From contig CH001921.1 in the NCBI GenBank assembly GCA_000149265.1, positions 65,974 to 129,973 of the forward strand: a DNA stretch of 64,000 nt. Direction: 5' to 3'. This DNA comes from Ciona savignyi. Taxonomy: Eukaryota > Chordata > Ascidiacea > Phlebobranchia > Cionidae. Within the stretch, counting starts at the first letter, position 1. Every line of letters begins with the position of its first letter. This document shows positions 1 to 9,604 of this stretch, in pieces. The notes below the pieces were generated by a model. The model was not told the DNA's origin. It did not search any database and worked only from the letters and a program-made list of their open reading frames with translations. Made by a program: the position numbers and the translations under genes.

Positions 1-125
1 GGTTCATGCAATGTCCGTTAAGTGCCTTGCCCGACGACACAACCAACCAACTAGCAACCAGTTTCGTATTTCAACCCTTTGGCTAAAAGGCGACGCACTA
101 AACTACCAGACTAATCTGTCGGATA
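1..125 (-). repeat. SINE-A fragment (tRNA-derived), truncated by window edge
   Basis: Read on the minus strand this is the tRNA-like head of the commonest repeat in the window: a box-A-like stretch, a box-B-like GGTTYGAAACTGGT core, then the shared GTGTCCTTGGGCAAGGCACTTA tail start (partly diverged). The same order of blocks recurs at 42663, 41715, 60650 and elsewhere, which is why I call it a SINE and not a tRNA gene. The rest of the copy lies outside the window. Confidence 0.7.
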
Positions 126-762
126 ATTTGTGTCCAAATAGCTAACGCGTCGACAAATATACTATAGAGTTCTATACAAAACCATAGTTACGAACCCAAA
201 ATTGGTTTAAAACTTAAAAACAAATTCTAATACAAGCATCGCCCAGCCCGTTAAATGATGTGAATTAAATAATTTAACTAACGCTTTGACTGATGTTATA
301 AATATCTTCTGCATAAAATGACAATCATTCTAGAGCAGGCACACAGTATGAAAGATAGAGAAGATATTAATATGTAACTAATTACTACGCAGACAAGCAC
401 TTTAGTTAACTCAGTGCGCGGGTTTGGTTACGACTAGAGAATGTTTAAATACCTCCCTTGAAAGATATTTTACGATAAAATGTGAAGTGTTTGCTTTTAT
501 GCCTTTACATGCACGCGAAACATTAAGTTTGTGCAAACGAAACAGCCAGGTTTACTATCATTAGCAAAAATACGTTTTAACGCTTTTATGGCTCAGGTGC
601 CACGCTAAAAATACAGTGCAGTCTAGGAAACTTTTTGGTCAGGCAAATAGAATTATCGTGTCCCAGATGGTGACGTTGAACGAATAGTTGGAGGGGAAAT
701 GTATTGAGATATGATCTCCGTGTGGTATACAAAGGGGTCAAAACACTTAAAATTGTCTGATT
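126..762. other. No gene seen
   Basis: AT-rich DNA. The short open frames here have no recognisable domain, no credible splice context and no repeat counterpart in the window. I see nothing else in it. Confidence 0.5.
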
Positions 763-894
763 ACCTTGTCGAATTACGTATGGCCGAATGGTTAGCGCGG
801 CCGATACATATACCGACTCATATAAAAACGGCCCAAGTGACGTACCCATCTTGGGTTCGAAATTGTGTCGGTAAAAAAACCTTGTCGAATTACG
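763..894 (+). mobile_element. SINE-B insertion with perfect 16-bp target duplication
   Basis: A 100-bp body (779-878) is flanked by two identical 16-bp copies of ACCTTGTCGAATTACG (763-778 and 879-894). The body starts TATGGCCGAATGGTTAGCGC, like box A of a long-variable-arm (Leu/Ser class) tRNA, carries GGGTTCGAAATT like box B, and ends in a run of seven A. Flank duplication of this length plus an A tail is the mark of LINE-assisted retrotransposition. Perfect flanks suggest a young insertion. Relatives lie at 4085, 26350 and, inverted, 52440. Confidence 0.8.
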
Positions 895-1794
895 ACAGCT
901 CTTGCCGCATATTGAGTAGGTTATATATTTAGTTATTGTTTAAACCAGTAAGTAATCCACCAGATTCATGCAACATACTGTAAATGGCCTAATATAAAAT
1001 AATACCCCTTACAAAACGACCTATATACAGTGTCAACCACGTGTTATTCACCAGTTTTTTTTAAAGTCCATTTTAACTCTATGATATATGTTTTCTTATG
1101 CAAGAATGGTCGTTTTCCAGTTATTTAATCACTTTTGGTTTTGAGGCAAATATTTTTTCCAGTCTGTAAATAACGGCAATAACGTCAAAAGTTTACTAGC
1201 GGAAATTCCCCTTCTTTTTTGTAAAAATTAAAGGTAGTTGCAAAATATTAACATGTCAGTTAGGATTCCTAAAATTGTTAACTTAATTAGATAACCCTAT
1301 CATGCCAATAATCGGCGACATGACATGCCTGTCACGAGAGTGATGTAAAATGTAAAACATAAGGAAGTAAAATCAAAATGTGTATAATACCCGTTACAAA
1401 ACTATCTAATATAAATAATACCCTATACAGAACTACACGATATTAAATAATAACCAAACAAAACTGCTTTATATGAATAATAAAAATAGTACCAACCTGT
1501 CACCTTGACGGATAATAAAAGAAGGAATAGAAATACTGGATACATTTTGCACTAATTGAAGTGTTCCTTGGTAATATTATGCGGCTAAGTGCTTACCACA
1601 AGCTACTGGATGCAAGTGCAAACAGGCAGCGACGTGTGCAATGAAGTGCTTGCAAATAAACGATTGCTTAATATTTATCAAGGCCATCAATCAATGTATA
1701 GTTGACGCGAATACAACTAGCTCGGGCAGTATACTGCAGGTATTTAGTCGCTGATTAACTAAATAGTATTATAAACACACGGGTAATAGTTAGA
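895..1794. other. No gene; diverged repeat remnants
   Basis: Around 1028-1345 the order GTGTCAACCACGTG, then GGAAATTCCCC, then GCGACATGACATGCCTGTCAC resembles a shrunken, heavily decayed copy of the 336-bp-unit element at 6962. Between about 990 and 1500 a loose motif TAATACCCnnTACAAAACT recurs several times, like a decayed minisatellite. No coding evidence. Confidence 0.35.
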
Positions 1795-1930
1795 TCACCT
1801 CGAGCCCATCGCCAGGATACCGGAGCTATTGAAGTGAAAATAATTAAATTTGGTTTGGTAAAACCCAATAGTCCACTAGATTCAAACAATGTACGCTAAG
1901 TGTCTTGCCCAAGGACAATACCGACCAGAT
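1795..1930 (-). repeat. SINE-A fragment
   Basis: On the minus strand it shows the GTCCTTGGGCAAGACACTTA block, the segment around the shared CCAGTGGA/CTACC motif, and the ACCGGAGCTATTG and GAGGTGATCT tail blocks found in the other SINE-A copies, with small indels. The tRNA-like head is mostly missing. Confidence 0.55.
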
Positions 1931-1984
1931 AATGATAATATATAATTAAATATGAGTCAACCTTGTCCATTACCTTTCTTGTCT

Positions 1985-2330
1985 CGATCATATATATTTG
2001 TACACAAATAAACGTTGATAAGCACACCACCGACCCATCTGTGCCACATTTCCAAAGTCCCAATCATATATATTTGTACACAAATAAACCTTGATAAGCA
2101 CACCACCAGCCCATCTGTGCCACATTTTCAAAGTCCCAATCATATATATTTGTACACAAATAAACCTTGATGAGCACACCGCCAGCCCATCTGTGCCACA
2201 TTTTCAAAGTCCCGATCATATATTATTGTTAACAAATAGACCTCAATAAGCATATCACCCTTTTATCTGCGTCATATTTACAAACTCTCAATCATGTATA
2301 TTTGTAAATAAACCGTCTTATTCGATAAAA
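1985..2330. repeat. 76-bp tandem repeat, about 4.3 units
   Basis: A unit opening with CATATATATTTGTACACAAA and containing AAGCACACCACC and CATCTGTGCCACATTT repeats with a 76-bp period from about 1989, 2065, 2141, 2217 and a partial at 2294. Units two and three are almost identical and the last two are diverged, as expected when homogenisation fades toward one edge. A single related unit sits inverted near 53085-53160. The open frame across it on the minus strand is a by-product of a period that is not a multiple of three. Confidence 0.85.
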
Positions 2331-2674
2331 AAACCATAAAGTTATAGCAAGGGTACGAATGCAAAAATATCCCTTTAATTTCACGTAATATTTGTTTGTG
2401 GTCAATTTGTGTTTGGTGTTTGATCAAATACAGTTGTGTAATGTGTTGTATTTTTGGGAACTCGTATTGCATAATTGGCAGCCTTGCGCAGGCCCGGTGC
2501 TAGGATACTTATTTACGATATATTGGAATGCTTATTTACGATATATTGTTTTACTTCCAAGGTAGAAGCTGCATGGCATCGAGCAATTCCTAGGAGAGAA
2601 TGTTTCATGCGGAACGACATATCTTTTTTCTTTTTTTTTTGGAGGCCGATTCTTCTCTTTTCAAATTGTATAGC

Positions 2675-2825
2675 ACCGGTTAGCTCATATGTTACCACTA
2701 TCAGTAGCACGTAAAACTGTCAGGCGAAAGGTGATGGGTTCGAAACCCAATGATGGCTATTCGGTTGTGTGCTTGGGATATGCACTAAGTTGACATTACT
2801 TAAAACCAGTGGAATAATGGGAAAA
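2675..2825 (+). repeat. tRNA-like SINE fragment carried inside the MULE
   Basis: Contains TTAGCTCATATGTTACCAC, then GGCGAAAGGTGATGGGTTCGAAACCC split over the box-B region, then CGGTTGTGTGCTTGGGATATG, the same block order as SINE-A but strongly diverged. It sits between the two MULE inverted repeats, so it either inserted there or was captured. Confidence 0.5.
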
Positions 2826-2877
2826 CACTAAAAAGAGGGAAAGTGCATAAAATATTTATGTGAAAACTAACTTTAAG

Positions 2878-2975
2878 CTCTAACCCCAACCCTAACGCTA
2901 ATCTCAACCCCAACACTAATATAAACTCTAACCCCAACCCTAACGCTAATCTCTACCTGAACACTAATCCTAACC
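2878..2975. repeat. Degenerate telomere-like CCCTAA array
   Basis: Roughly a dozen variants of CTAACCC, such as CTAACCCCAACCCTAACGCTAA, recur in two similar blocks. The array lies wholly inside the nested MULE (2561-3260), so it is interstitial DNA and not a chromosome end. The variants are too imperfect for an active telomere. Confidence 0.6.
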
Positions 2976-3269
2976 CAACTAGTCAACCACGGGATCATTG
3001 TACATTGCAGAGGTATCTATATAATACCGGTACTTAATCTGTGAAAAACAGTTTACTTTACTGCTACCTTTATATTCATCATACCGCATATTGTTTTCTT
3101 ATAATTTATGGATATTGAACGAGGTGCGGTTTAAAAATCATTTAGGGCGCTATACAATTTGAAAAGAGAAAATCGGCCTCCAAAAAAAAGAAAAAAGATT
3201 TTGTCGTTCCGCATGAAACACTCTCTCCTAGGAATTGCTCGATGCCATGCAGCTTCTACCTACTTTCCA

Positions 3270-3272
<3 letters not shown>

Positions 3273-3308
<36 letters not shown>

Positions 3309-3310
3309 TG
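3273..3310. repeat. (AT)n microsatellite
   Basis: Pure AT dinucleotide run inside the hAT element. The sister hAT copy has the same run, shorter, at about 11622-11650, so it belongs to the family and was present before duplication. A separate (AT)n lies at about 18917-18940. Confidence 0.9.
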
Positions 3311-3546
3311 TTTAGCAACCATATTCATTATGACGTAACAGGCAGACACAGAAATATAAATTTGACGATGCATAACAAATTGATATTATAAGAAAGAATA
3401 TTATTTCACTTTTTATTTTACTTTTCAGTAGTATTTTAAACCTCGTAATACAGAAAGACCCCCGTCTAGCGCGGGGCCCCTTCAAGGTGCGGGGCCCAAT
3501 TTGATCTAATCGGTCAAATCGGCCTAAAACCGGCCCTGGCCTTGCG

Positions 3547-4580
3547 ACCATTCTTGATTAAAAAAAGGTTTAATACAAATTTTTGTGTCAATTCCAAAAT
3601 AAACTTCACATTCACGAGGATAAACATGAATACCATATCCTATCTTATTATATTAGCTAACACCTTCAGAGTATTTAACTCGATTGAACGTTTCTCGTTT
3701 TATATGGATCGGAAATATTACCGATTACTATTTTTAGTATAAATAAATTACCGGCGATTTCATGGAAAAGGGGTACGCATTTTCGGTTGCATTTATATTC
3801 TTTATCTGATCATTTTAGATTAAACTATCCATTCTTTAACGTACGTAATAAAAGTCCAATTATGTTTTTTATGCATATTTTATAGTTATTTTAATTAAAA
3901 GTTCGTTTTTATGATTTAAATTTTATATCTTTAACTCCACTAGAGATTTAAAGTAAATATTCCTTAAAAATCCTTGGAAACCGGCGACAATTCCAAACAT
4001 GCTGAAATTGGTTCTGTTGTTCATTTATCCGTTAGTGGAAATACTCGTGTTTTTTGTTGTAAAATTAAAGACGGAGGCAAACTTTGGTACGGACGTGTTG
4101 CCTAATGGTTAACAAGACCGATACATAAACCAACTATATATAAAAAAAAACGGTGTAAGGAACGAGCACATCATGTGTTCGAAACTTAACCCGCAGGAAA
4201 AAAAACTTTGGCCATGCGGGTTAGGATTCCCTAGCTTTGTAAAGGGAACGTTCTTAATCGCGTTTATGGAATAAAGAATAAAATACAGGCATTTTTAGAA
4301 TTTAACAATAAAAGGCAATTTTTGTCGTACTTCAACGATGTTAAGTTGATGAACTGCCTGACTTATCTGGTGGATATATTTGAAAAATTGAACTGCCTAA
4401 ATCTTAAAATTTAATGGAAACACACAAATATTATACAACTCAATGATAATGTCAAGGCATTTGTCTCGAAATTAAAAAAAAATGGCAGAGAAAAGTGCAT
4501 ATTAGAAAAATTGCTTCACAGATTTTCCAGTGTCTCTTACATCAAATAACCGGGTGGAAAATTTGAAAAATGATTGTGGC
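3547..4580. other. No gene; diffuse repeat related to 52690-53030 (inverted)
   Basis: AT-rich. From about 3930 to 4310 short blocks such as CACTAGAGATTTAAAGTAAA, GGCAAACTTTGG and AATCGCGTTTATGG have inverted counterparts at 52690-53030, so this is an old dispersed repeat. It is split by the SINE-B at 4085. The frame at 3542-3742 is not supported by any domain. Confidence 0.45.
4085..4205 (+). repeat. SINE-B copy
   Basis: Shares GCCTAATGGTTAAC, ACCGATACATA, AAAACGG and TGTTCGAAACTTA, in the same order as the SINE-B at 779, followed by an A run. Its target in the related sequence near 52790 appears uninterrupted, consistent with insertion into an older repeat. Confidence 0.6.
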
Positions 4581-4581
4581 A

Positions 4582-4811
4582 TGTCGTAATTTCATATAAA
4601 CACCGAGCGCACGCCCGTGTTAGTAATAATCGTTTATACGCTGCTCCTGCTTATTTGACCTTAGTTGCTGCTATGCATTTGTGGCACATTTGCTTTGTGG
4701 TTTAATTGTAGTGGTTTACTGTTCTGTGTTTTATTACTATTGTGTGTTTCCTTTTGTTTTATCTTTGGCGCTTAACAGTCAATTAAACCCTAATAAATAA
4801 GGAATAGGACA
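4582..4811 (-). mobile_element. LTR-like repeat, probably the 3' LTR of the Gypsy element
   Basis: The 230-bp segment begins TGTCGTAATTTCA and ends GGAATAGGACA, so it has the TG...CA form and TGTC/GACA inverted termini expected of an LTR. A second copy stands alone at 37341-37567. It lies at the 3' side of the minus-strand Gypsy coding remnants. I do not see a convincing polypurine tract directly beside it, so its pairing with that element is inferred from position. Confidence 0.5.
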
Positions 4812-4869
4812 CCTACAGTCCACGTAGCCCTGAGTTCCAACGTTACTTTCAAGAACTCCCCTCCAGTGA

Positions 4870-5538
4870 GGTACGAAACGATCAAAAAATTGGTACAACA
4901 AAATTCACGAGTAATCGTTGTCTGTCAAACGTGAAGGAACAATCACTGTACGGTCAAATCGTCTTTTGTAAGGTTGTGTCGGTGGTGTGTTGGTTGTGGG
5001 AAATCTCGAATACTGGTGATTTTCTCTTTAAGTGGCCGAATACCGTTGTTGTCAACATGGTGCCAAGAAAACCGAGTTCCGTTTAACCGAAGATGCTTTT
5101 TGATGGATTGATAACCAAACCATAGCTAGTGAGTCTTGCAAACAATTGGTGTAGATGACTTTTGTGTTCGTCTTCAGATTGACTGGCAACAAGAATGTCA
5201 TCAAAGTACGCGTAGCAAAAATCCAACCCGCGGAGCACCTGGTCGATAAAGCGCTGAAATGTCTGACTTGCATTTTTTAATCCAAATAGCATTCGAATGA
5301 ATTTGAAAAGACCAAATGGTGTGGTTAATGCAGTTTTGGGAATGTCTTCTGGTTCCATGGGAATGTGAAAGTATGCTTTGATTAGTTCCATCTTTAAGAA
5401 TATCGTGGTGCCAGGGATTTCTGCTGAAAAAATATCGTCCGGTTTCGTGATGGAATTTAGTTTCCGGTAATCTCCACATGGTCGCCAATCATTACCAGTG
5501 TTTTTTTGGTACCATGTGTAAAGGAGTAGCCCAATCAC
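4870..5538 (-). pseudogene. Ty3/Gypsy reverse transcriptase fragment
   Basis: The open part (5538 to 5083) shows the hallmarks of a Gypsy reverse transcriptase: [12 protein letters not shown] near the start, the [14 protein letters not shown] block (family norm is FSKIDL..AY), [14 protein letters not shown], and the catalytic [11 protein letters not shown] box. After about 5083 the expected next block (GxxGxxV..NG) continues in another frame, so at least one frameshift lies near 5080. RNase H and integrase regions are not seen before the LTR-like end at 4811. The element is therefore deleted and inactive. A cut-down YFDD in place of YVDD is a known variant. Confidence 0.9.
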
Positions 5539-5679
5539 TTAACGACGGTCTGATGATTCCGACGTCCAGCATGTGTTGGAATTCCAGTTTTGCGATTTTT
5601 AATCTGTCTGGAGCCAATCTACGAGGACGAGAGTAGATAGAGGGTCCAGAAGTGGTTATGTGGTGAGTAATGGAGTGTT

Positions 5680-6130
5680 TTACAGGTGTATTAAGATGAT
5701 TTGCATGGATGGTGTCTGGGTATAGACGTAAGATGTCTTGAAATGTGTTGTGATTGTTAGTGACATGAATGTAGGGTTAATTGAGGATACTGTTGATGCT
5801 AGGCCGTTAACGCACAAGTGCGTATTATCATCAACGAGATTGAAGCTTTTCATGTCGACCATAAGGTTAAAGTGCCGTAGAAAATCGGCCCCCAGAATGC
5901 AATGCATGACATTCGCCACTATAAAAATCCATTTAAACTCTCGTCGTAAACCATGGTTCAGCTTTAAGTATCGTTTTTCAAAAACTTCTATTGAGGAATT
6001 GTTCACGGCGGTCAAGTACCATTGCAACCACGCAAGTAACGGTGGAACAATCACGTGGTAACAGTGGAACAATGGACATCGCAGCTCCAGTGTCCACCAG
6101 AAACTTTAATTCATTGTTTTTTGTCTTGTA
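5680..6130 (-). pseudogene. Gypsy aspartic protease remnant
   Basis: On the minus strand, around 6115-6080, a frame reads FLVDTGAAMSIVP, the retropepsin active-site loop with catalytic Asp in DTGA. The downstream frame (6072 to 5680) contains ILGADFLRHFNLMVD, the conserved C-terminal lobe of Gypsy proteases. The two parts are in different frames, so the gene is broken. It sits between gag and RT as in an intact Gypsy polyprotein. Confidence 0.85.
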
Positions 6131-6172
6131 CGTAAAAGAGACGACTACGCGAGTTGGTTACAGGATACGTCG

Positions 6173-6932
6173 TCATTGCCTGTCGCTCACCTCGTTTTCC
6201 GCATTCCTGCAGGGTAAAACGCACTTGCTGGCCTTTGAAGCATAGGTATGGTGGTACCAGCAAACATCCGTTGAAGTGGTTCGAGTTGGCGTGTTAGATC
6301 GTCCCCGGCTGTATCTTCGATTTGTACTTCGACCGCGCCGGTAAGAAATGTCGCTCTTCCACCGTTCCAAACGCTCCAGTCTTGCGATTATGTCATCCAA
6401 ATTGTTGTCCTCTGGGGTTATTGCGCTTATAGACGAAGTTGCCGGTACGACTGCCATTATTCGATCTGCCATTTTAGCTTGATCGTCAAGAGAAAGTCAC
6501 TTATTTGCGCTTAAAATCATAGTAACGTTTGCGCGTAGACGTTGAAAAAACGATTCGCTGAGAATGTTATTATCGCCGTCTTGTGCGCCAAGTAGTTGCT
6601 TCTTGTGGCGTAGTAGCTGGCTTGGCTTTCTGTCTCCCAGTACCTCTGCAGATAAACGTTGTAGCAGGCGTTTCCTTTCTGAAACGGTTGTTCTTCGTAC
6701 CAGTTCCTCTTTGAGGCGATCAAAAGGGGATTCCTTCGTGGGATTAATGATTAAGTCACGAACTTCTGCTGCGTATTCGGGTGCTAGCACTGCAATTATG
6801 TAATAATCCTCATGTTAAAACTTAAGAGATCCAAAGCTGTGGATCTGCCGGGAAAAATTGTAGTAGAGTAATGTGCGGCCACGAGCGAGCTTCTGCACCT
6901 GCCCCAGAAACTGTTGTTTGGCCTGTAACCAT
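6173..6932 (-). pseudogene. Gypsy gag remnant
   Basis: A start at 6932 opens a frame with ITLLQFFPADPQLW, like the N-terminal motif of invertebrate Gypsy Gag proteins (PPFWPxxPxLWF). The next open part (6790-6497) has LKEELVRRTTVSERKRL and GDRKPSQLLRHKKQLLG, and the last (6472-6173) ends in CWYHHTYASKASKCVLPC, the family's degenerate zinc-knuckle-like end. Each part is separated by stops or frame changes near 6810 and 6480. A 5' LTR is not visible; the neighbouring repeat starts at 6962 and probably replaced it. Confidence 0.85.
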
Positions 6933-6961
6933 TCTGAGATTCTTTAAGCTCAGTTTTGTAA

Positions 6962-8848
6962 CTAGAGAGTGTCAACCACCTGTTTAACCACCACTATTTG
7001 TAAAACACATGTTGTATGCCATATATTTATGCTACAGGGTCCCTTGTCACCACAACTTGTATTTTATACATTGAATATGTAGTTTGTTTCTGCAAGCATA
7101 AACGCATGGGTCCCATAGTTATCAAACCAAATTTCCTTTCCCTGTGTAGTTAAAAAAAGAATAAACGTCTTAAATTTACGAACATTTTCACCACAAATGC
7201 TTTAAATTAAACCGTCGTTTCAAGCGCCGAAGTGAAATGAAGCTAAATTGCCAAAACAGCCCGATTTAGTTTTTCATGGTATCAGGGAATTCCCCTAGGT
7301 TTAGTAGATAAGTTTCTGTTTTTACATATGTGGGTCATGTTATGTAACAATTCTTAAAGTTTTAATCCGATTTGTAGACTTCTTGTTGGAGATGTCAGTG
7401 CGATATGGCATGCCTGTCACAATCTTAATTCAGGAACATAACTTTGTTTTTAACGTAATTACCCTATGTAAATGTTTTTTTTTTTCTTCTTTTAATTGGT
7501 ACATACTGTCTAATGGTCTAACATTTCACCAAATCTAAATATAGTTAGAGCAGCCGTTTAAGCGCTATATGCCCCAAAAAGCTAATTTATTGGAAAAAAA
7601 ACTTTTGGATTTTAACGTCTCAGGGGAATTCCCCTAGATTCATTACCTAAAATTTTGATTTCTGTATATCTAGACCATGTTCTCTTACAAATGATAAATT
7701 TTTTCTGCATTTCCATTACTATTTTTGGTAGATGTCGGGGCGACATGGCATGCTTGTCACAATCATGATTTGAGAACAAAATCCTATTTTTAAGGTATTT
7801 CCCTAAAGGTAATTTTTTTATTTTTTCTAAGTGATAAATCAGTGACTAATGCACTTACATTTTAAAAAATCTGATTCTAATTGTAAAAGCCGTTCAAGCG
7901 CTATGCCCAAAAAGGCAAATTTTTTAGAAAAAAATACCGTTTTGTTTTGTAACGACCCAGGGAATTCCCCTGGATTTATCACCGGAAATTTGGATTTCTG
8001 TATATCTAGACCATGTTGTCTAACAAATACGAAAGTTTCATTGCGATTCCATGTTTCCTTCTTGTAGATGTCGGGGCGACATGGCGTGCTTGTCACAATC
8101 ATGATTTGAGAACAAAATCTTATTTTTTAGGGTATTTCCCTAGATAATTTTTTTATTTCTTTTAAGTGTTAAATCAGTTACTAATGCACTTACATTTTAC
8201 CAAATCTTATTCAAATTGGTGCTGTCGTTTAAGCGCTATTCCCAAAAAAGCTAGTTTTTTTAGAAAAAAATACCGTTTTGTTTTGTAACGTTCCAGGGGA
8301 ATTCCCTTCGATTTATCACCCAAAATGTTGGTTTCTGTATATCTAGACCATGTTGTCTAACAAATACTAAAGTTTCATTGCGATTCCATTTTTCCTTCTG
8401 GTAGATGTTGGGGCGACATGGAGTGCTTCTCACAATCAGGATTTGAGAACAAAATCCTATTGTTTAGGGTATTTCCCTAGGTAATTTTTTTATTTCTTCT
8501 TAGTGTTAAATCAGTTACTAAGGCACTTACATTTCACCAAATCTTATTCAAATTGGTGCTGTCGTTTAAGCGCTATGCCCAAAAAAGCAAATTTTTTGGA
8601 AAAAAATACCGTTTTGGTTTTTAACGTCCCAGGGGAATTCCCCTGGTTTTATCTCCCCAAATTTTGGTTTCTGTTCATCTAGAACATGTTGTCTAACATA
8701 TGGCAAAGTCTCATTGCGATTCCGTTATTCATTCTGGTAGATGTCGGGGCGACATGCCATGCCTGTCAAGCGTTTGACGAAAAAAAAAAAAAAAAAGAAA
8801 AACGGACAAAAACAATATGTGTCCCAATTTTTCAAATGGGACCCATAA
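6962..8848 (+). mobile_element. Mobile repeat with about five 336-bp internal tandem units
   Basis: The left end CTAGAGAGTGTCAACCAC and right end TTTTTCAAATGGGACCCATAA recur at the borders of other copies (56312-57883, 61791-63305, inverted 53213-54731), so they are element termini. Inside, a unit marked by GGGGAATTCCCC and GTCGGGGCGACATG recurs at about 7285, 7623, 7960, 8297 and 8632, a 336-338 bp period. The tail has a hairpin of GTCCCAATT against AAATGGGAC. Ends without inverted repeats, a terminal hairpin and variable internal repeats resemble non-autonomous Helitron-like (HINE/DINE) elements. I could not identify a hallmark 3' CTRR with certainty, so the class is open. Open frames within it are repeat shadows. 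Confidence 0.75.
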
Positions 8849-9600
8849 CTAACTTGGTAGACATTCGAACTTGGTTAAGTTTTTTTGTATAATAACATTC
8901 TCACATAAAGTAAGATCACGTAATACTCTACCACTACCGGAACAAGGCAATTTTTCAACAGTGCACATTATTCTGTAACAATGGGAAGTCGTCACAGTAC
9001 TGTAAACATAATTTAATCGGAGTGTGAAGTAGTCTTTTACCGTATTTAAAAATGCCAATAATGCAGTTACAATTCTAAAAAAGTTTTTAAACTATTAGGC
9101 TACGAAGTATGAAGTCTGCAGCGGGCTACATAAATAGGTACCGCGGTGCTGTGGCCCGCGGGCCGTATATTTCACCCCTCTGATTTAGAACATAGATATA
9201 CGGTAATATAGAATATGACCAATTGACCATGTCCTTTATGTTTATACTTATATGTTTATGGGGAAACACGAGGTGTTATTCCACGAACAATCATCATCTT
9301 ATCTTGTGCCCACAGTCGGATTACTGGAGATATTACAGTGTGGTGAATGCGAGATATTGTTACAGTTTTTGTTCCACCTATTAAACTACTGGGTTCAAGC
9401 AATGTTCACTAACCCAAAGATACAACCGACTACTTAATGGCTTCGAACAAATATATAATATACGTTATATATACACATTGCTACCGGTACCATACCTGAA
9501 TATTGATTGAATGAAAGCCTTTTCGGTTCACATAGATATGCTCATCCACTTTTGGATCTATTTACGGTACATGGGAACGGCAGCGCCTATCCCTTTGCAC
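8849..9600. other. No gene; hAT-like terminus near 9145-9183
   Basis: The stretch TGTGGCCCGCGGGCCGTATA followed by TTTCACCCCTCTG (ending at 9183) is, on the minus strand, a CAGAGGGGTG start with a GC-rich palindrome, the familiar look of one hAT transposon end. I do not find its partner end nearby. The remaining sequence shows nothing I can name. Confidence 0.4.
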
Positions 9601-9604
9601 GCAT

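Larger units (their letters stand above)
2561..3260. mobile_element. Mutator-like element (MULE) nested in the hAT element
   Basis: Long terminal inverted repeats of about 110 bp start GGTAGAAGCTGCATGGCATC at 2561 and mirror the end at 3260, with a few substitutions and small poly-T length changes. The flanks are TACTTCCAA (2552-2560) and TACTTTCCAA (3261-3270). The sister hAT copy near 11645 has this site uninterrupted, which gives the empty-site proof. A 9-10 bp duplication with long inverted repeats is the Mutator pattern. No transposase frame is present, so it is non-autonomous. Confidence 0.75.
2489..3538 (-). mobile_element. hAT-type non-autonomous element with 8-bp target duplication
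   Basis: The ends are CAGGCCCGGTGCTAGG (2489) and CCTAAAACCGGCCCTG (3538), which are imperfect inverted repeats of one another. Identical 8-bp GCCTTGCG flanks the element at 2481-2488 and 3539-3546. Eight-base target duplications with CAG...CTG ends are typical of hAT transposons. A sister copy in the other orientation lies at 11387-11855 and is only 469 bp. The extra length here is the nested Mutator-like insertion at 2561-3260. No transposase is encoded. Confidence 0.85.

Noticed and set aside
779..878. Functional tRNA gene at the SINE-B
   Set aside because: Arms do not close into a cloverleaf by eye, and a poly-A tail with target duplications shows retroposition.
586..932. Overlapping open frames of 87 and 73 codons on opposite strands
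   Set aside because: They overlap the SINE-B and AT-rich flank, have no domain, and are explained by chance.
1988..2179. Repetitive 63-codon protein with ICVQIYMIGT repeats
   Set aside because: It is a translation of the 76-bp tandem array; the period is not a multiple of three and the frame closes at the array edge.
1985..2330. CRISPR array
   Set aside because: Whole units repeat without unique spacers, and the genome is eukaryotic.
2878..2975. True telomere
   Set aside because: Repeats are degenerate, short and enclosed by a transposon with sequence on both sides.
7839..8102. Open frames of 72-87 codons on both strands
   Set aside because: They lie inside the 336-bp units and are not kept between units.
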